A stretch of 38,197 nt of DNA from Halonatronum saccharophilum DSM 13868. GTDB taxonomy: Bacteria > Bacillota > Halanaerobiia > Halobacteroidales > Halobacteroidaceae. Of the stretch, positions 1 to 8,752 are shown piece by piece. The notes beneath the pieces were generated by a model. That model saw only the letters and a list, made by a program, of their open reading frames with translations, did not search any database and was not told the origin of the DNA. The position numbers were made by a program, and so were the translations under genes. The first letter of the stretch is position 1; each line of letters begins with the position of its first letter. Location of the stretch: NCBI RefSeq assembly GCF_000517025.1, contig NZ_KI912094.1:5042-43238 (forward strand), in the 5' to 3' direction.

Positions 1-304
1 ACTCAACTAACCTGTGATCTTTACCTATTTTTATTTTAGCTCCTTTAGCTGTAGCATTTTGATCATATACCTTTTGAGCCTTTAATGCATCATATTCTAT
101 TCTAATTGTATAGTCCCAATTTAATAGCTCTATTTTGCCTTTTTTAACCTCTCTGCTTATTGTAGTTCTATGTCTACCTAACTCTTGTGCAATCTCTTTG
201 GGAGACTTGTTTTGTTGATTATACAAGTGTTCTATTACTTTTCTATCTTCCCATTTTAAGTGTTCACCTTTGTTCTCATTTGTGTTATAATTATCTTGGC
301 ACAT
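1..304 (-). CDS. IS30-family transposase, N-terminal part (runs off the window)
   Basis: A minus-strand reading frame begins with ATG at 304 and stays open to the window edge (about 101 residues visible). The translation has the IS30-type N-terminus: a helix-turn-helix containing SPKEIAQELGRHRTTISREV (about residues 33-53), followed by a charged linker. This DNA-binding part of IS30 transposases recognises the element ends; the DDE catalytic core would lie to the left of the window and cannot be seen. No SD as strong as those of the neighbouring genes precedes the ATG. It marks the left edge as a mobile-element insertion. Whether the transposase is intact cannot be judged. Confidence 0.8.
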   Translation of the reverse strand, partial: MCQDNYNTNENKGEHLKWEDRKVIEHLYNQQNKSPKEIAQELGRHRTTISREVKKGKIELLNWDYTIRIEYDALKAQKVYDQNATAKGAKIKIGKDHRLVE

Positions 305-685
305 ATCAATACCTCACTTTATGTTATTTGTGGTTATTTAACATTATATATGAGGTATTCATATGTGTCATTTATTTTTTGCACTATCCGTGCATTTAAT
401 TATACAATGTTCCTTCACATCCAGGGCCAACATCTATCAGTCCTACCTCCATTCATCCTCTTAAATATGATATAGCTAACCTGCTGGTTTAGGCGAAGTG
501 AACCTAGAACTCTAACTCCACTTTTTAGCTAGACTTATTTAAAATTGACCCTTTATAAGACACTAAATTACTTGATTTACCTATTTATAAACGGAAATGA
601 ATATAATTTATACAATTAACCTTCAAAAACAATTAATTTCTACACTTATCCTATTTCTGTTACTTTGATATTTTAATTATTTTAC
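305..685. other. Intergenic; probable outer end of the IS30 element
   Basis: This gene-free stretch follows the transposase start. At about 385-400 there is a short hairpin (GCAC-TATCC-GTGC) followed by T-rich sequence, at the distance from the start codon where an IS30 terminal inverted repeat would be expected. The other end is outside the window, so the repeat cannot be confirmed. Plus-strand frames here are shadows of the transposase or AT-rich noise. From about 470 to 685 I see nothing recognisable. Confidence 0.4.
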
Positions 686-904
686 CTATTCACTTCCTTC
701 CAAATAACAAGCATTTCCAAACTTCAAAGAATGAATTTCTCCCCCTGTTGCCCAGTTGTCCCTTGAATATTCATCAAATACCACAGTAACCCATTCAGGT
801 TTCACATCAAGAATTCTACTTGCTTCTTTTGTTATAACATCTACAAATTCTTGTTTTTCTTCTAATGTTCTTCCTTTAGCCATTTTCACATTAATATATG
901 GCAT
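686..904 (-). CDS. 4-oxalocrotonate tautomerase-family protein
   Basis: This 72-residue protein starts MPYINVKMAKGRTLEEKQ, the signature of the tautomerase superfamily: after removal of Met the N-terminal proline is the catalytic base, on a beta-alpha-beta fold that forms oligomers in the cytoplasm. It is about 10 residues longer than classical 4-oxalocrotonate tautomerase, with the extra sequence (…GNACYLEGSE) at the C-terminus. A clear SD (AGGAGG) lies 8 bases before the ATG. It is monocistronic, with no degradation-pathway genes nearby, so its natural substrate is unknown. The family assignment is firm and the physiological role is not. Confidence 0.88.
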   Translation of the reverse strand: MPYINVKMAKGRTLEEKQEFVDVITKEASRILDVKPEWVTVVFDEYSRDNWATGGEIHSLKFGNACYLEGSE

Positions 905-1199
905 AAGAATTACCTCCTAAGTTCTCAATTTTCAACTGCCTTTTATGATTCTTAAGTAATCTTTAGGCCTTAATCAGATCTTAGTCTTCGCCAAGCCTTA
1001 AGTCTTTAAAAATTTACAACTATTAAGCTTCAATTCTCAAATGTATTGCTTAAAAATGTTCAAGAATATCGCTCATATCTTCCGTTTTAAGATATACATC
1101 CTTAATAAATTAAATTCTTAGTTAATGATAAGCCATAATAAATTATTAATTGAATCAAATAATACCTCATAAGTTTAAGATTCTTTAAATACAATTTAG
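905..1199. other. Intergenic with a 17-bp dispersed repeat copy
   Basis: No gene is seen here. The sequence TTAATCAGATCTTAGTC at 970-986 recurs exactly at 15003-15019 inside the MITE-like insertion of the first Mrp operon, so this gap probably holds a fragment of the same family of intergenic elements. The rest is AT-rich and featureless. Confidence 0.4.
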
Positions 1200-2837
1200 T
1201 TAAACCTTCTTATATTTAAATTGTTTTACTAAACTTTGTAATTCTTGAGCCATATCTGATAACTTTTCTGATGAAGTAGTAAGCTCATTAGACATCTTCT
1301 TTATATCATCTGTTGAATTTACTATTTCATCACTATTTTGTGCTAAATCATTAGTTGTATTAGCAGTCTGCTCTATTTGAATTGAAGTTTCTCGAACTGA
1401 ATCTTTAATTTCTTCAAAAACGCTCCCTGTTTGTTTTGCTATTTCTTGTCCATCTTTAGCTTTTCTCACTACCTCTTTAACTTTTTCTATTGCTTTTCTA
1501 GATTGTTTTTGAGTTTGGGTAATTAAATTAGAAATTTCATCTGATGCATTAGTAGTTTCACTTGCCAACTGCCTTATTTCTTCTGCTACAACTGCAAAAC
1601 CTTGACCTGCTTCTCCTGCTCTAGCTGCTTCAATAGCTGCATTTAAAGCTAATAAATTAGTTTGTTCTGCTATACCAGTAATTAATTCAACTATTTGTCC
1701 TATTTGTTCTGAATTTTCACCTAATTTATTAATTACACCTACAGTTTCATCTATTGTTCTATTAATTTTTTTAATACTATCTAATGTATGTTCAACATTT
1801 TGGCTGCCTTTATTAGTTTTTGAATTAGCTTCTTGAGAAAAACTTGCTACCTCCTGAGAACTAGCGGAAATTTGTTGGATACCTGCTGACATATTCTCAA
1901 TTAACCCAATAGCTGTTTCTATACTCGTATTACCTTGTTCAGCTAATAATAGCAATTCTTTACTAAAGGATGATACCTCTTCTGTAGAGCTGCTAATAAC
2001 ACTTAAAACATCTTCCTTGTTTGAAATTATACTCTGAACTGCCTTTGTTAACACTTCATAAACACCTGATTTTTCGTTTAACAACTCTTCTAATCGATTC
2101 CGATTAGAGATATTAGAAGAAACTTTATATAATAGAACATCTTCTGATATGTTCTTGGTGGCTATCCTTATATCTACCCCTACAACTCCTATTGCTTTTT
2201 TTCGGCTTATAATTGGTAGTGAAATTGTAGTCATTAAGTCGTTATTAAATGGGCAAATATAAGGCTCTATTACAGTTATCTTTTTTTCTTGCATAGGGCG
2301 AGTATAAAATTTTTCATTTACCCCAGCATCAATCCCTCCATCTATCTCTTTAGTATCTATTAAGTTAATTTCTTCCTCTAAATTCCGACAATAAGAAAAA
2401 AACCTCCCAGTCTCATCATGATTAACTTTATTTCTATACATATCATCTTTATTATCAAAAGCATTAGGTTCCCACATAGTCCAAACACCTAGAATATAAT
2501 CTTCTCCTCTTTCTCTTAGTGTGTTTTTTAATAAATCATCTATTGTTTTCCTATCTTTACCTTTGGCTTTGATTTTTTTAACTTTATTAAGGACATCTTT
2601 TCCAATTTCTAGTCCAGACTCTAAAACATAATAATCTTTTTTCATTTCAGTTCCGTATTTTAAATATTGAATCAATAATTCCATATAAGCTTTATTATTT
2701 TTTGACTTAATAACTTGAAATCCAAATAAAGATACAAGCCCAATAATTCCTGTAGTGAATAGGATTAAATTAGACCTCACAATAAAAATAAATATAGAAA
2801 TCACTAAAAAAATAAGTGATTTAATTAAATAATTCAT
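1200..2837 (-). CDS. Methyl-accepting chemotaxis protein with Cache-like sensor, no HAMP
   Basis: This 545-residue chemoreceptor starts at an ATG with a GGGGGA SD. Two hydrophobic segments (about residues 5-21 and 25-43) are followed by a Cache/PDC-like region (about 50-230) with the typical elements [24 protein letters not shown], a Y-x-RP element and GVVGVDI. A long coiled coil and the conserved signalling hairpin follow, containing [20 protein letters not shown] (about 389-408). This tip contacts CheA and CheW. There is no HAMP domain and no hydrophobic segment after the Cache region, so the sensor should lie on the same side of the membrane as the signalling domain, in the cytoplasm. No CheR-tethering pentapeptide is visible at the C-terminus. 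It is monocistronic and the ligand is unknown. Confidence 0.92.
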   Translation of the reverse strand: MNYLIKSLIFLVISIFIFIVRSNLILFTTGIIGLVSLFGFQVIKSKNNKAYMELLIQYLKYGTEMKKDYYVLESGLEIGKDVLNKVKKIKAKGKDRKTIDDLLKNTLRERGEDYILGVWTMWEPNAFDNKDDMYRNKVNHDETGRFFSYCRNLEEEINLIDTKEIDGGIDAGVNEKFYTRPMQEKKITVIEPYICPFNNDLMTTISLPIISRKKAIGVVGVDIRIATKNISEDVLLYKVSSNISNRNRLEELLNEKSGVYEVLTKAVQSIISNKEDVLSVISSSTEEVSSFSKELLLLAEQGNTSIETAIGLIENMSAGIQQISASSQEVASFSQEANSKTNKGSQNVEHTLDSIKKINRTIDETVGVINKLGENSEQIGQIVELITGIAEQTNLLALNAAIEAARAGEAGQGFAVVAEEIRQLASETTNASDEISNLITQTQKQSRKAIEKVKEVVRKAKDGQEIAKQTGSVFEEIKDSVRETSIQIEQTANTTNDLAQNSDEIVNSTDDIKKMSNELTTSSEKLSDMAQELQSLVKQFKYKKV

Positions 2838-3430
2838 TTTTATTCCCCCTTCATATTTTACTTATAATATAATACCGATATTTTAGTTAGTTTTGAAAAC
2901 AATAAATATATTTTGATATTACAACTTATCTTAAACTCTTTTTTCTTCAGATCACACGATTTATTTGCTCCCAAACCTCTTAATAACATTAAAACCAACC
3001 ATATATCCCTCCTTCAAAGCTTCCTAAGTTATACTGATACCTCTTTAATATCATAACTCTCCTAGCCCTTTATAAGAACTTTTAAAAAACATTTCACTCT
3101 AAAACTATATATTATATTATGAAATATTATTATAGTTATTTTTATTTTTCATCTATTCTCAACCAAAATCCACTTACCAAACCTTGATTATCATCTTTTG
3201 TTTACCTATTTTAAAGTTAATATATAAAACCCATCATAATTAGCTCTTATAAAAATATATAAGCCAAGATCTGCCTTAACATTACATTTTATAATGAAAT
3301 TTATACAAAAAAATACAGCGCTATTATGTATTTCTACACTAAAAATTATATTCCTTCGATATTTTGTAAATATAAAGTTAATTCTCTTTTCAAATAAATT
3401 AAACTGACCAACGCCCACTTTCAATATATA
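2838..3430. other. Intergenic, no supported gene
   Basis: This stretch of about 590 bp is very AT-rich and lies between the chemoreceptor start and the GTPase pseudogene. One 72-codon minus-strand frame at 3206-3424 has no SD and no recognisable composition, so I do not call it. A 13-codon frame behind a good SD (GGAGG-N5-ATG, about 2960-3010, minus strand) is too short to support. No hairpin terminator stands out. Confidence 0.5.
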
Positions 3431-4660
3431 TTATTTTACTATTTCACAATGTACCTTCTGCTCTACCTCATACCAAGCTACTGTATAACCTTGACCTTTA
3501 GTACTTCTAATTGGATTGGCCCTATTATCTGAACCTGAATCTCCTGTAGCTCTTCTTCCCAGCTAACACTTAAGGAGGGATCTTCATCATTTAAAATTTT
3601 AAATGATGAAGATCCCTCCTTAACATTTGTTGTAGAGCCAAAGATAACCTTCGACCTTAGAGTAGGTATGCTATTGTAAGATAAACTTTGAACCTCCCCA
3701 CCCAATCCTAAACCAGCCTTGGTCTTAGAGAGACCCATAACTCCAACCAGTTGACCCGCCTGAGCAGATTCTACTGCTTGATATTTCTCTCTGGTATAAA
3801 TCCTAAGCCCAGTGATCTTCTCACTAACCTCCTCTTCTCCTGATAGATAAGTAAGCTCATCTCTAACATTAACCTTGCCATCCAGCACCTTCATAAATGA
3901 GGTCCTATTGCCTTGTTTATCATGACCAATCTTATATATTCTAGCTTTAAATTCTTGGTCACTATAATCTGTTTCTGTCAGAAAGTGAAGGTTATCAAGA
4001 AATTCAATTATCCCTTCATCATATAAGGCTGACCCACTAGAAGCTAAATACAATCTATTCTCCTTGATCATCTCTTTCATCTTATTTAGCCAAATTTATT
4101 TGTTGTACTCTCCTTCTAGATAACTCTCTAAGAGCTTATCATCTCTTTCAGCCACAAACTTTATAACTTCTTCAGTTAAACCTTCTTCTAAAGAAGTAAG
4201 TAGCAGACAGATATCTTGGGCCAAATCAACTCTAATCTCTTCCATTACCCTCTCTATCTGCCCCAACTCTATCTGTTTTATTGATAAAAAAGAAGGATGG
4301 AATTTGATGCTTCTTTAGTAATTCCCAAACTGTCTCTGTATGGCCCTGCACCTCTTCTACAGCACTGACGATTATAATTGCATAATCCATAACCATAATA
4401 GCCCTCTCCATCTCAGGTGAAAAATCAATATGACCAAGGGTATCTATTAGATAATAAGTATCTCCTCTATGCTTCATAAGGGTCTGATCTGAGAATATGG
4501 TTATACCCCTTTGCCTCTCTATCTGATGGGTATCCAAATAAGATCTCTGATGATCTACCCGACCAAGGTCTCTAATTGTATCTGTATGATATAAAAGCCC
4601 TTCTGAATAGGTATTTTTATCTGCATCAACATAGGCTATGACTCCAATTGTTTTGTTCAT
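3431..4660 (-). pseudogene. Decayed translational GTPase (EF-G/TetM-like ribosomal-protection type)
   Basis: Two fragments in different frames match successive parts of the EF-G-like family. The first (ATG at 4660 to 4232) is the G domain, with a damaged P-loop (AYVDADKNTYSE where the family has A/GHVDAGKTT), RGITI (G2), DTLGH instead of DTPGH (G3) and an intact NKTDR (G4). After GAD at about 4250 the frame shifts by one. The shifted frame continues through ERVMEEIRVDLAQDICLLLT to a stop near 4092, then resumes (4080-3478) with domain II-like sequence to NDEDPSLS…VQIIGPIQLEVLK. The domain IV/V region is missing; after LEVLK another frame reads on 20-odd codons to a stop at 3431. The fragments cover little over half of a normal ~650-residue protein. 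A frameshift, a nonsense codon, a ruined nucleotide-binding loop and truncation together argue against function. Confidence 0.85.
3570..3623. repeat. 54-bp perfect palindrome inside the GTPase pseudogene
   Basis: A 23-bp arm (3570-3592, TTAAGGAGGGATCTTCATCA plus TTT) is exactly the reverse complement of 3601-3623, and the 8-bp centre AAAATTTT is itself palindromic. The right arm is the expected conserved coding sequence of the family (the NDEDPSL codons on the minus strand). The left arm has replaced what should be upstream coding sequence, giving the odd string GSSSFK. This looks like a local inverted duplication (template switch) and not a terminator or operator. Confidence 0.9.
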
Positions 4661-4697
4661 TGCTATGCCTTCTGGTAATTACAGAATATAATTAATT

Positions 4698-5330
4698 TTA
4701 TAATTCTTTCTTATGTTTTTTCAGTTCATCACGTATTCTTACAAATTCTATATCTGCTATCTCTAAGAGCCCCGCCAATCTAGAGAATTTCCTTCTTATC
4801 TCTCTGGGAACTGCTTCTTCACTCTTATACCCTAAATCATGTTCTATCTCTGCCCAAGCATGCTGTAAGATTGAAGATATTTGTATCTCAACCTTATAAT
4901 CTTTAAATTTCTTATTTTCTGCCAACTTTAATCGATGAGGAGATAATTTTAAAATATAATGAAGAGATAGATATCCAAACCTATCTGGCTCTAATAAGTT
5001 ACGTTTATCTACAGAATTACCATAATCGATCTCAAACTCTCTCTTTATAATTTTAGCCACTTTATCAACCTCATCTTCAAAAAAAGTGATTATTCTCACC
5101 CCAGAAAGATCAGTAATATCAGATAGGTTATTATATTCTTCTTCAGATTCTTTAAGTTTATTTTTCAGGCTTGATTTCTCTTTTGCTCTGGAATTGATAG
5201 AATGAATATTTATATTGCTTCCCTCTAGTAACTCTTCTATTAATTTTTTTGTTTTCTCAGTAAAGAGTTCATAAAGGCCATATTTTTCATCATATTCATT
5301 GAGAATAGCTTTAATCTTATCTTCTTCCAT
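4698..5330 (-). CDS. Small RelA/SpoT-domain (p)ppGpp synthetase-like protein
   Basis: This 210-residue cytoplasmic protein is made of a single RelA/SpoT nucleotidyltransferase domain, without the HD hydrolase, TGS or ACT domains of long Rel enzymes. The motifs are intact: SRAKEKSSLKNK (R-x-K-x3-S), DITDLSGVRI, FGYLSLHY and EIQISSILQHAWAEIEHDLG. Such enzymes transfer pyrophosphate from ATP to GDP/GTP, or in toxSAS members to other acceptors. The ATG at 5330 follows a strong SD (AGGAGGGG). The domain is preceded by a short helical N-terminus (about 40 residues) and followed by a basic C-terminus. It stands alone; the neighbours are a pseudogene and a membrane protein in the same direction. No antitoxin-like partner gene is evident, so a housekeeping small alarmone synthetase is the simplest reading. 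Confidence 0.85.
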   Translation of the reverse strand: MEEDKIKAILNEYDEKYGLYELFTEKTKKLIEELLEGSNINIHSINSRAKEKSSLKNKLKESEEEYNNLSDITDLSGVRIITFFEDEVDKVAKIIKREFEIDYGNSVDKRNLLEPDRFGYLSLHYILKLSPHRLKLAENKKFKDYKVEIQISSILQHAWAEIEHDLGYKSEEAVPREIRRKFSRLAGLLEIADIEFVRIRDELKKHKKEL

Positions 5331-5541
5331 CTTATACCCCTCCTAAATTGAAATATACCGCTTAGATAATAGAAAACTATTATATTCCCTATTGAATAGA
5401 CTGATATAAACCGATAGGTTTGAATGTGCTTATGTAAGTTCTATATTCTGTGCAATCAAATCCACTTTTATAAATTTCGACAGACTACTTTAAAAACCCT
5501 TTAATATTCAAAAGAGGAGAATCTAATCCTTTCTTACTATT

Positions 5542-6282
5542 TTATAAATCAAAACCTGCTTCTAAAAGAAGTCTCTCTTCTAACTCTTCATCTTCATAAT
5601 CTTCATTCAACTTGCAATAAACATAAGCCATAGCTAACCCTGTCACTGGTACAGTCACAAGTAAACCTAGCAACAAAACAAGAGCACCAACTATATTAAT
5701 AAGTAATATCACTATCATAAATAAAAATAGTTCTCCTTTAATCTCTTCTGTAACCTCTGCACTCCTCTCTAAAGCTTCAAGTGGCCCTAGCTCTTGATCT
5801 ACAATAAAATAGTCAACAAAAAAGAATTTTATAGCTAAAATAATACCAATAATAACTCCAAGAACCACTCCAAAGAAGAAAATAAGATCAGAAACAAATA
5901 AAATAGATATAATTATGGGAGTCACGACTCCAATAGCTACTATTAATCCATACAATAATATCCCTACAAAGTATTTAAAAAATAGATGATAATTTCTAAA
6001 GAGCTCCATTACCTCTAGCCTATCCCCTTCTCCTCTTGCCAAAGTTATTAATATCTTTAAATATCCAATCTCGACCATATATATTACAAATAAATGCAAT
6101 AAATTAACTATCAAAAATAAACCTACATTACTTATTAACATCGCCTCAATAAAGAACTCGGGAATAATAATAATTAAGAGGTTAATTATAAATACCCCTA
6201 TTAGAAATCCCCAATTTTCTTTAAAGAGCTTCCAACCAAAGCTTATTGCCCCATCTACATAAAATTTAACTTCGCTCAACAA
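5542..6282 (-). CDS. Polytopic membrane protein, DUF975-like
   Basis: This 246-residue membrane protein has about six hydrophobic segments (near residues 25-50, 55-75, 105-130, 135-160, 188-210 and 215-235) and an acidic C-terminal tail (…NEDYEDEELEERLL). Between the fourth and fifth segments, QELGPLEALERSAEVTEEIK resembles the loop of DUF975 and GPDPase-membrane-domain proteins, which have no settled function. There is no ATG: an AGGAGG SD is followed by two consecutive TTG codons (6282 and 6279). The second gives 8-base spacing and is as likely a start as the first. The gene is apparently monocistronic, followed by a featureless 200-bp gap. Confidence 0.7.
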   Translation of the reverse strand: MLSEVKFYVDGAISFGWKLFKENWGFLIGVFIINLLIIIIPEFFIEAMLISNVGLFLIVNLLHLFVIYMVEIGYLKILITLARGEGDRLEVMELFRNYHLFFKYFVGILLYGLIVAIGVVTPIIISILFVSDLIFFFGVVLGVIIGIILAIKFFFVDYFIVDQELGPLEALERSAEVTEEIKGELFLFMIVILLINIVGALVLLLGLLVTVPVTGLAMAYVYCKLNEDYEDEELEERLLLEAGFDL

Positions 6283-6384
6283 TAAAACCTCCTAATAAGT
6301 TATATAATTATATTTATAAACCTCTTACAATATATAACTTACAGCTCTTTATTGTGACAAAATTATTATCTTAATATACCAAAA

Positions 6385-6412
6385 TAAGGGCCAACGATAT
6401 CGTTGGCCCTTA
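6385..6412 (-). terminator. Rho-independent terminator of asnS
   Basis: A 28-bp perfect palindrome (arm TAAGGGCCAACGAT) lies 26 bp after the asnS stop. On the minus strand it is followed by TTTT, giving a classical terminator. It contains the GGGCCAA/TTGGCCC heptamer that recurs through the window. Confidence 0.88.
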
Positions 6413-6438
6413 ACTCTAAAACTCTTCTCTTATACTAT

Positions 6439-7836
6439 TTAAAATTTTGCATTACCTGGGGTTCTTGGGAAAGGTATTACGTCACGAATATTAGATATAC
6501 CTGAGATATACATCAATATTCTTTCAAAACCTAAACCAAATCCAGAATGTGGTACAGTACCATACTTTCTTAGATCTAAAAACCACTCATACTTATCAAG
6601 ATCCATACCTTCCTCTTTCATAATATCAACTAAAACATCATAGCGTTCTTCTCTTTGACTTCCACCAACAATCTCTCCAATACCTGGAACTAAACAATCA
6701 ACTGCTCTAACAGTCTTTTTATCATCATTTAATCTCATATAAAAGGCTTTAATATCCTTTGGATAATCGGTTACCATTACTGGTTTATTAAAGTGCTCTT
6801 CAGTTAGGTATCTTTCATGTTCAGTCTGTAGATCAATTCCCCACTGGACAGGATATTCAAAATTCTTATCAGCTTCTTTTAGTATATCTATAGCTTCAGT
6901 ATAAGTAATCCTACCAAAATCAGAGTCTATAATCTCCTTTAATTTAGATATCCTATCATCATCAGCAATCCATTTATTAAAGAAAGCCATCTCCTCTTCA
7001 CACTCTTTTAAAGCATACTTAAAGAGATACTTTAAGAAATCCTCCATAACCTCCATACTCTCTTCTAAATTACAAAAAGCCATCTCTGGTTCAATCATCC
7101 AAAACTCAGCTGCATGACGAGTTGTATTAGAATTTTCAGCCCGAAAAGTTGGACCAAAAGTATAAACATCTCCTAAAGCAGAAGCCAAAACCTCACCTTC
7201 TAATTGACCACTTACTGTTAATCCTGTCTCCTCACCAAAGAAATCTTGGCTGAAATCTAGTTGGCCCTTATCATCTACTGGAATATCCTTTAAATCAAAA
7301 TTTGTAACTCTAAAGATCTCTCCTGCACCTTCAGTATCATTAGCCGTAATTATCGGTGTATGTATATAATTAAAGCCTCTTTCTTGAAAGAACTTATGTA
7401 CACCATAGGATAATTTACTTCTGAAACGATTCATTACCCCAAAGGTATTTGTTCTAGGCCTTAAGTGAGCAATTTCACGTAAATACTCAAAGGAATGTCT
7501 CTTCTTCTGCAATTCATAATCAGAAGGGCAGTCACCTATTAACTCAATCTCTTCAGCTTTCATCTCTACACTTTGCTCTCTACCCTTTACCTCTTCTAAA
7601 TAACCCGTGATTCTTAAGCTGCTCCCAGTATTAATCTCCTCTAAGACTTCAAATCTTTGTGGCTTTAAAATCACTACCTGCAGATTCTCAAGGGTGCTTC
7701 CATCATTGATCTCAATAAAAGCTATATTCTTTGACACCCGCTTAGTTCTTACCCAACCCAAAACAAGTACATCATTGTAATCACTTAAACTTCCTCTTAA
7801 AACATCATTTACTTTAGTTTTCTTGAAATAATCCAT
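6439..7836 (-). CDS. asnS: Asparaginyl-tRNA synthetase
   Basis: This 465-residue class IIb aminoacyl-tRNA synthetase charges tRNA-Asn with asparagine in the cytoplasm. The N-terminal OB-fold anticodon-binding domain (about 15-115; [19 protein letters not shown]) leads to the catalytic core with motif 2 ([20 protein letters not shown]) and motif 3 ([15 protein letters not shown]). The C-terminus [16 protein letters not shown] is typical of AsnRS; the [11 protein letters not shown] stretch separates it from AspRS. Length is normal (about 430-465). SD GGAGG lies before ATG 7836. A terminator at 6385-6412 closes the single-gene unit. No T-box leader fits in the 160-bp upstream gap. Confidence 0.97.
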   Translation of the reverse strand: MDYFKKTKVNDVLRGSLSDYNDVLVLGWVRTKRVSKNIAFIEINDGSTLENLQVVILKPQRFEVLEEINTGSSLRITGYLEEVKGREQSVEMKAEEIELIGDCPSDYELQKKRHSFEYLREIAHLRPRTNTFGVMNRFRSKLSYGVHKFFQERGFNYIHTPIITANDTEGAGEIFRVTNFDLKDIPVDDKGQLDFSQDFFGEETGLTVSGQLEGEVLASALGDVYTFGPTFRAENSNTTRHAAEFWMIEPEMAFCNLEESMEVMEDFLKYLFKYALKECEEEMAFFNKWIADDDRISKLKEIIDSDFGRITYTEAIDILKEADKNFEYPVQWGIDLQTEHERYLTEEHFNKPVMVTDYPKDIKAFYMRLNDDKKTVRAVDCLVPGIGEIVGGSQREERYDVLVDIMKEEGMDLDKYEWFLDLRKYGTVPHSGFGLGFERILMYISGISNIRDVIPFPRTPGNAKF

Positions 7837-8000
7837 CTGCTAAACAACCTCCTCAACATTATCAATAAATAAAACTAAGATAACACTTTGCTAATAATCA
7901 AATAATCAATAAATGCTAAATAATGGACAATAAATTTTAAGAATTTACTGATTACCCATTACTATTTTCTCATCACTAAAGCTTTATCTATATTATAAAC
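7837..8000. other. Intergenic with degenerate ATTACYC heptamer sequence
   Basis: Around 7945-7985 the sequence GATTACCCATTACT … CTCATCACTAAAGCTTTAT resembles the heptamer satellite and hairpin module at 17692-17945 and 30047-30190. It looks like a decayed copy of the same intergenic element. No gene is seen. Confidence 0.4.
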
Positions 8001-8573
8001 TTAAAAATCTATCTTTATTCCATAAAAGAAACCTCTAGCTGTACCATAGTCTTTACTATCACTAGCTACTACTTTGTAACCTATTACACCTTCTATCCCT
8101 TCACTTATCTCACCACTAACTCCTAATTCACCCATAAGCAATATAGATGAGTCATATACAAGGTCACTATTAAAATAAATCACCTTATCATCTAAGTCAT
8201 TCTCAATAACAAACCCTCCTTTAACACCTGCGTTAGAGGAATCAAAGATATTTCCACTTACACCACCAATCTTAAAAGCATAATTAAAAACTTCGCCAGT
8301 CTTCTGCATACCTTCTGGAATAAATTGATATTCAATCTCAGCAATTCCTCGCCCATTTCCCCCATAGGGCAAAATAAGGTTTACACCATAAGCTGAATAC
8401 TCATCAAGACCATATCCTAAGTTTAAATTGATAAACTCACCTCTATTAGAAGAAAAGTTTGTCAACTTAAGCCTATATACATCCTCGCCTAAATTTAAAG
8501 TTGATGCAAAAGCATTACCGGTCCATAGTATTATAACAAGTATGAGAATAATTATTCTTTCTATCCTTTTCAT
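8001..8573 (-). CDS. Exported beta-barrel-type protein (probable outer-membrane protein)
   Basis: This 190-residue protein has a signal peptide (MKRIERIIILILVIILW…, cleavage predicted after NAFA, about residue 23). The mature part is rich in alternating polar/hydrophobic stretches, Gly, Tyr and Asp/Asn, and ends in the aromatic residue F (YGIKIDF), as transmembrane beta barrels do. An SD GGAGTGAG lies before the ATG. I do not recognise the specific family. An outer membrane would explain it and agrees with a Halanaerobiales-like diderm host. It is transcribed divergently from the second exported barrel-like protein at 8753, which has a similar design; the two may be distant paralogues. Confidence 0.7.
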   Translation of the reverse strand: MKRIERIIILILVIILWTGNAFASTLNLGEDVYRLKLTNFSSNRGEFINLNLGYGLDEYSAYGVNLILPYGGNGRGIAEIEYQFIPEGMQKTGEVFNYAFKIGGVSGNIFDSSNAGVKGGFVIENDLDDKVIYFNSDLVYDSSILLMGELGVSGEISEGIEGVIGYKVVASDSKDYGTARGFFYGIKIDF

Positions 8574-8752
8574 AACTCACTCCTTCCATAACTATTATAC
8601 CATATATTAATATATATTCTCGCTTGTAATTAATTTTCCTTCATAAAAATAATCTCTAAATTTTTTATGAAAGAAAAGAAGGATATCCCTATTAACTTAT
8701 AGAATAGTGTGATATAGACTTAACTTTTTATCTAAGAGAGAGGGGATAAGAT

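Noticed and set aside
187-475. Two overlapping plus-strand frames rich in Leu, Tyr and Ile
   Set aside because: They run antisense to the IS30 transposase start or into its AT-rich flank and have no SD; the transposase frame is the real one.
2855-2875. CCGATAT, resembling a sigma-28 -10 element near the chemoreceptor gene
   Set aside because: It is on the plus strand, pointing away from the minus-strand chemoreceptor, and no -35 partner is properly spaced.
2950-3020. 13-codon peptide MVGFNVIKRFGSK behind a good SD
   Set aside because: It is too short to separate from chance, with no context suggesting a signalling peptide.
3206-3424. 72-codon minus-strand frame MKVGVGQFNLFEK…
   Set aside because: There is no SD, no recognisable motif and AT-rich low-complexity composition in an intergenic stretch.
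7837-8000. Possible T-box riboswitch before asnS
   Set aside because: The 160-bp gap has no T-box sequence, specifier stem or terminator/antiterminator pair; instead it contains repeat remnants.
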